This document shows positions 18,612-18,870 of a stretch of DNA of 18,870 nt, one piece after another (positions within the stretch are counted from its first letter, which is position 1; the number at the start of each line of letters is the position of its first letter). The notes beneath the pieces were generated by a model. It did not search any database and was not told the origin of the DNA. It saw nothing but the letters and a program-made list of their open reading frames with translations. A program made the position numbers and the translations under genes. The DNA is taken from contig MU646310.1 in NCBI GenBank assembly GCA_026770585.1, positions 230,731 through 249,600 of the forward strand, read 5' to 3'. The DNA is from Baffinella frigidus. Taxonomy: Eukaryota; Cryptophyceae; Cryptomonadales; Baffinellaceae.

Positions 18612-18668
18612 GCCGGATGTGTGTGAACTGCGCCAGCTTCTCCATCATCGAGTGCGCCTGGTTCAGGG
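18612..18668 (-). pseudogene. Echo of helicase exon 1, copy c
   Basis: [12 protein letters not shown] codons with a CAG acceptor directly abutting TTCAGGG. It breaks after CGGCC. Confidence 0.85.
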
Positions 18669-18741
18669 AACAGGGTTTATGGTTTAGGGATTAGGGTTTA
18701 GGGTACCATCCCATCCAGTTGACCATCCCACCCAGTTTATA

Positions 18742-18870
<129 letters not shown>

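Overview
This is a stretch of nuclear DNA from a repeat-rich eukaryote, most likely a microalga. The evidence is spliced exons with GT/GC-AG introns, plant/algal-type (TTTAGGG)n heptamers, GC-rich coding exons and many short palindromic non-autonomous elements. I cannot name the species from the sequence; a cryptophyte or similar alga is only a guess.

The main content is one protein-coding gene on the minus strand. Its 3' portion fills positions 18056 down to the stop codon at 2344-2346. I could join 21 small exons (37 to 127 nt) in consistent phase into 1,716 nt: 571 residues plus a stop. The product is the C-terminal part of a DEAD-box ATP-dependent RNA helicase of the Drs1/DDX27 family, a nucleolar factor for 60S ribosomal subunit assembly. 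It runs from just after motif Ia, through TPGR, DEAD, SAT and the whole second RecA domain (motifs IV, V, VI), to a basic and acidic tail ending in KRR. The N-terminal exons (Q motif, motif I, PTREL) lie beyond 18870. About 14.0 kb of the 15.7 kb span is intron.

Three kinds of sequence fill the introns. (1) Seven-base satellites related to TTTAGGG, a different variant in almost every intron (TTTAGGG, TCTAGGG, TTCAGGG, TTGAGGG, TCTCGGG, ATCCGGG, TTTTGGG, TGTGGGG), most often with the C-rich strand in the helicase transcript. (2) 'Exon echoes': partial copies of the neighbouring exon with one splice site and some flanking intron, repeated one to six times, and one copy inverted. (3) Hairpin or MITE-like elements, GA-rich and AT microsatellites, and AGTCAACT-rich arrays.

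Region by region: 1-155 is a CCCTCCA satellite; 156-410 is a probable exon end of an unrelated plus-strand gene with a polyglycine tail; 660-1830 is a cluster of about six copies of a ~120-bp palindromic element; 2344-18056 is the helicase gene with its introns; 18057-18741 is intron sequence with three echoes of exon 1 and a CCCACCCAGTT array; 18742-18870 is a TA-rich, mostly (TA)n tract. No tRNA, rRNA, CRISPR array or transposase gene was seen.
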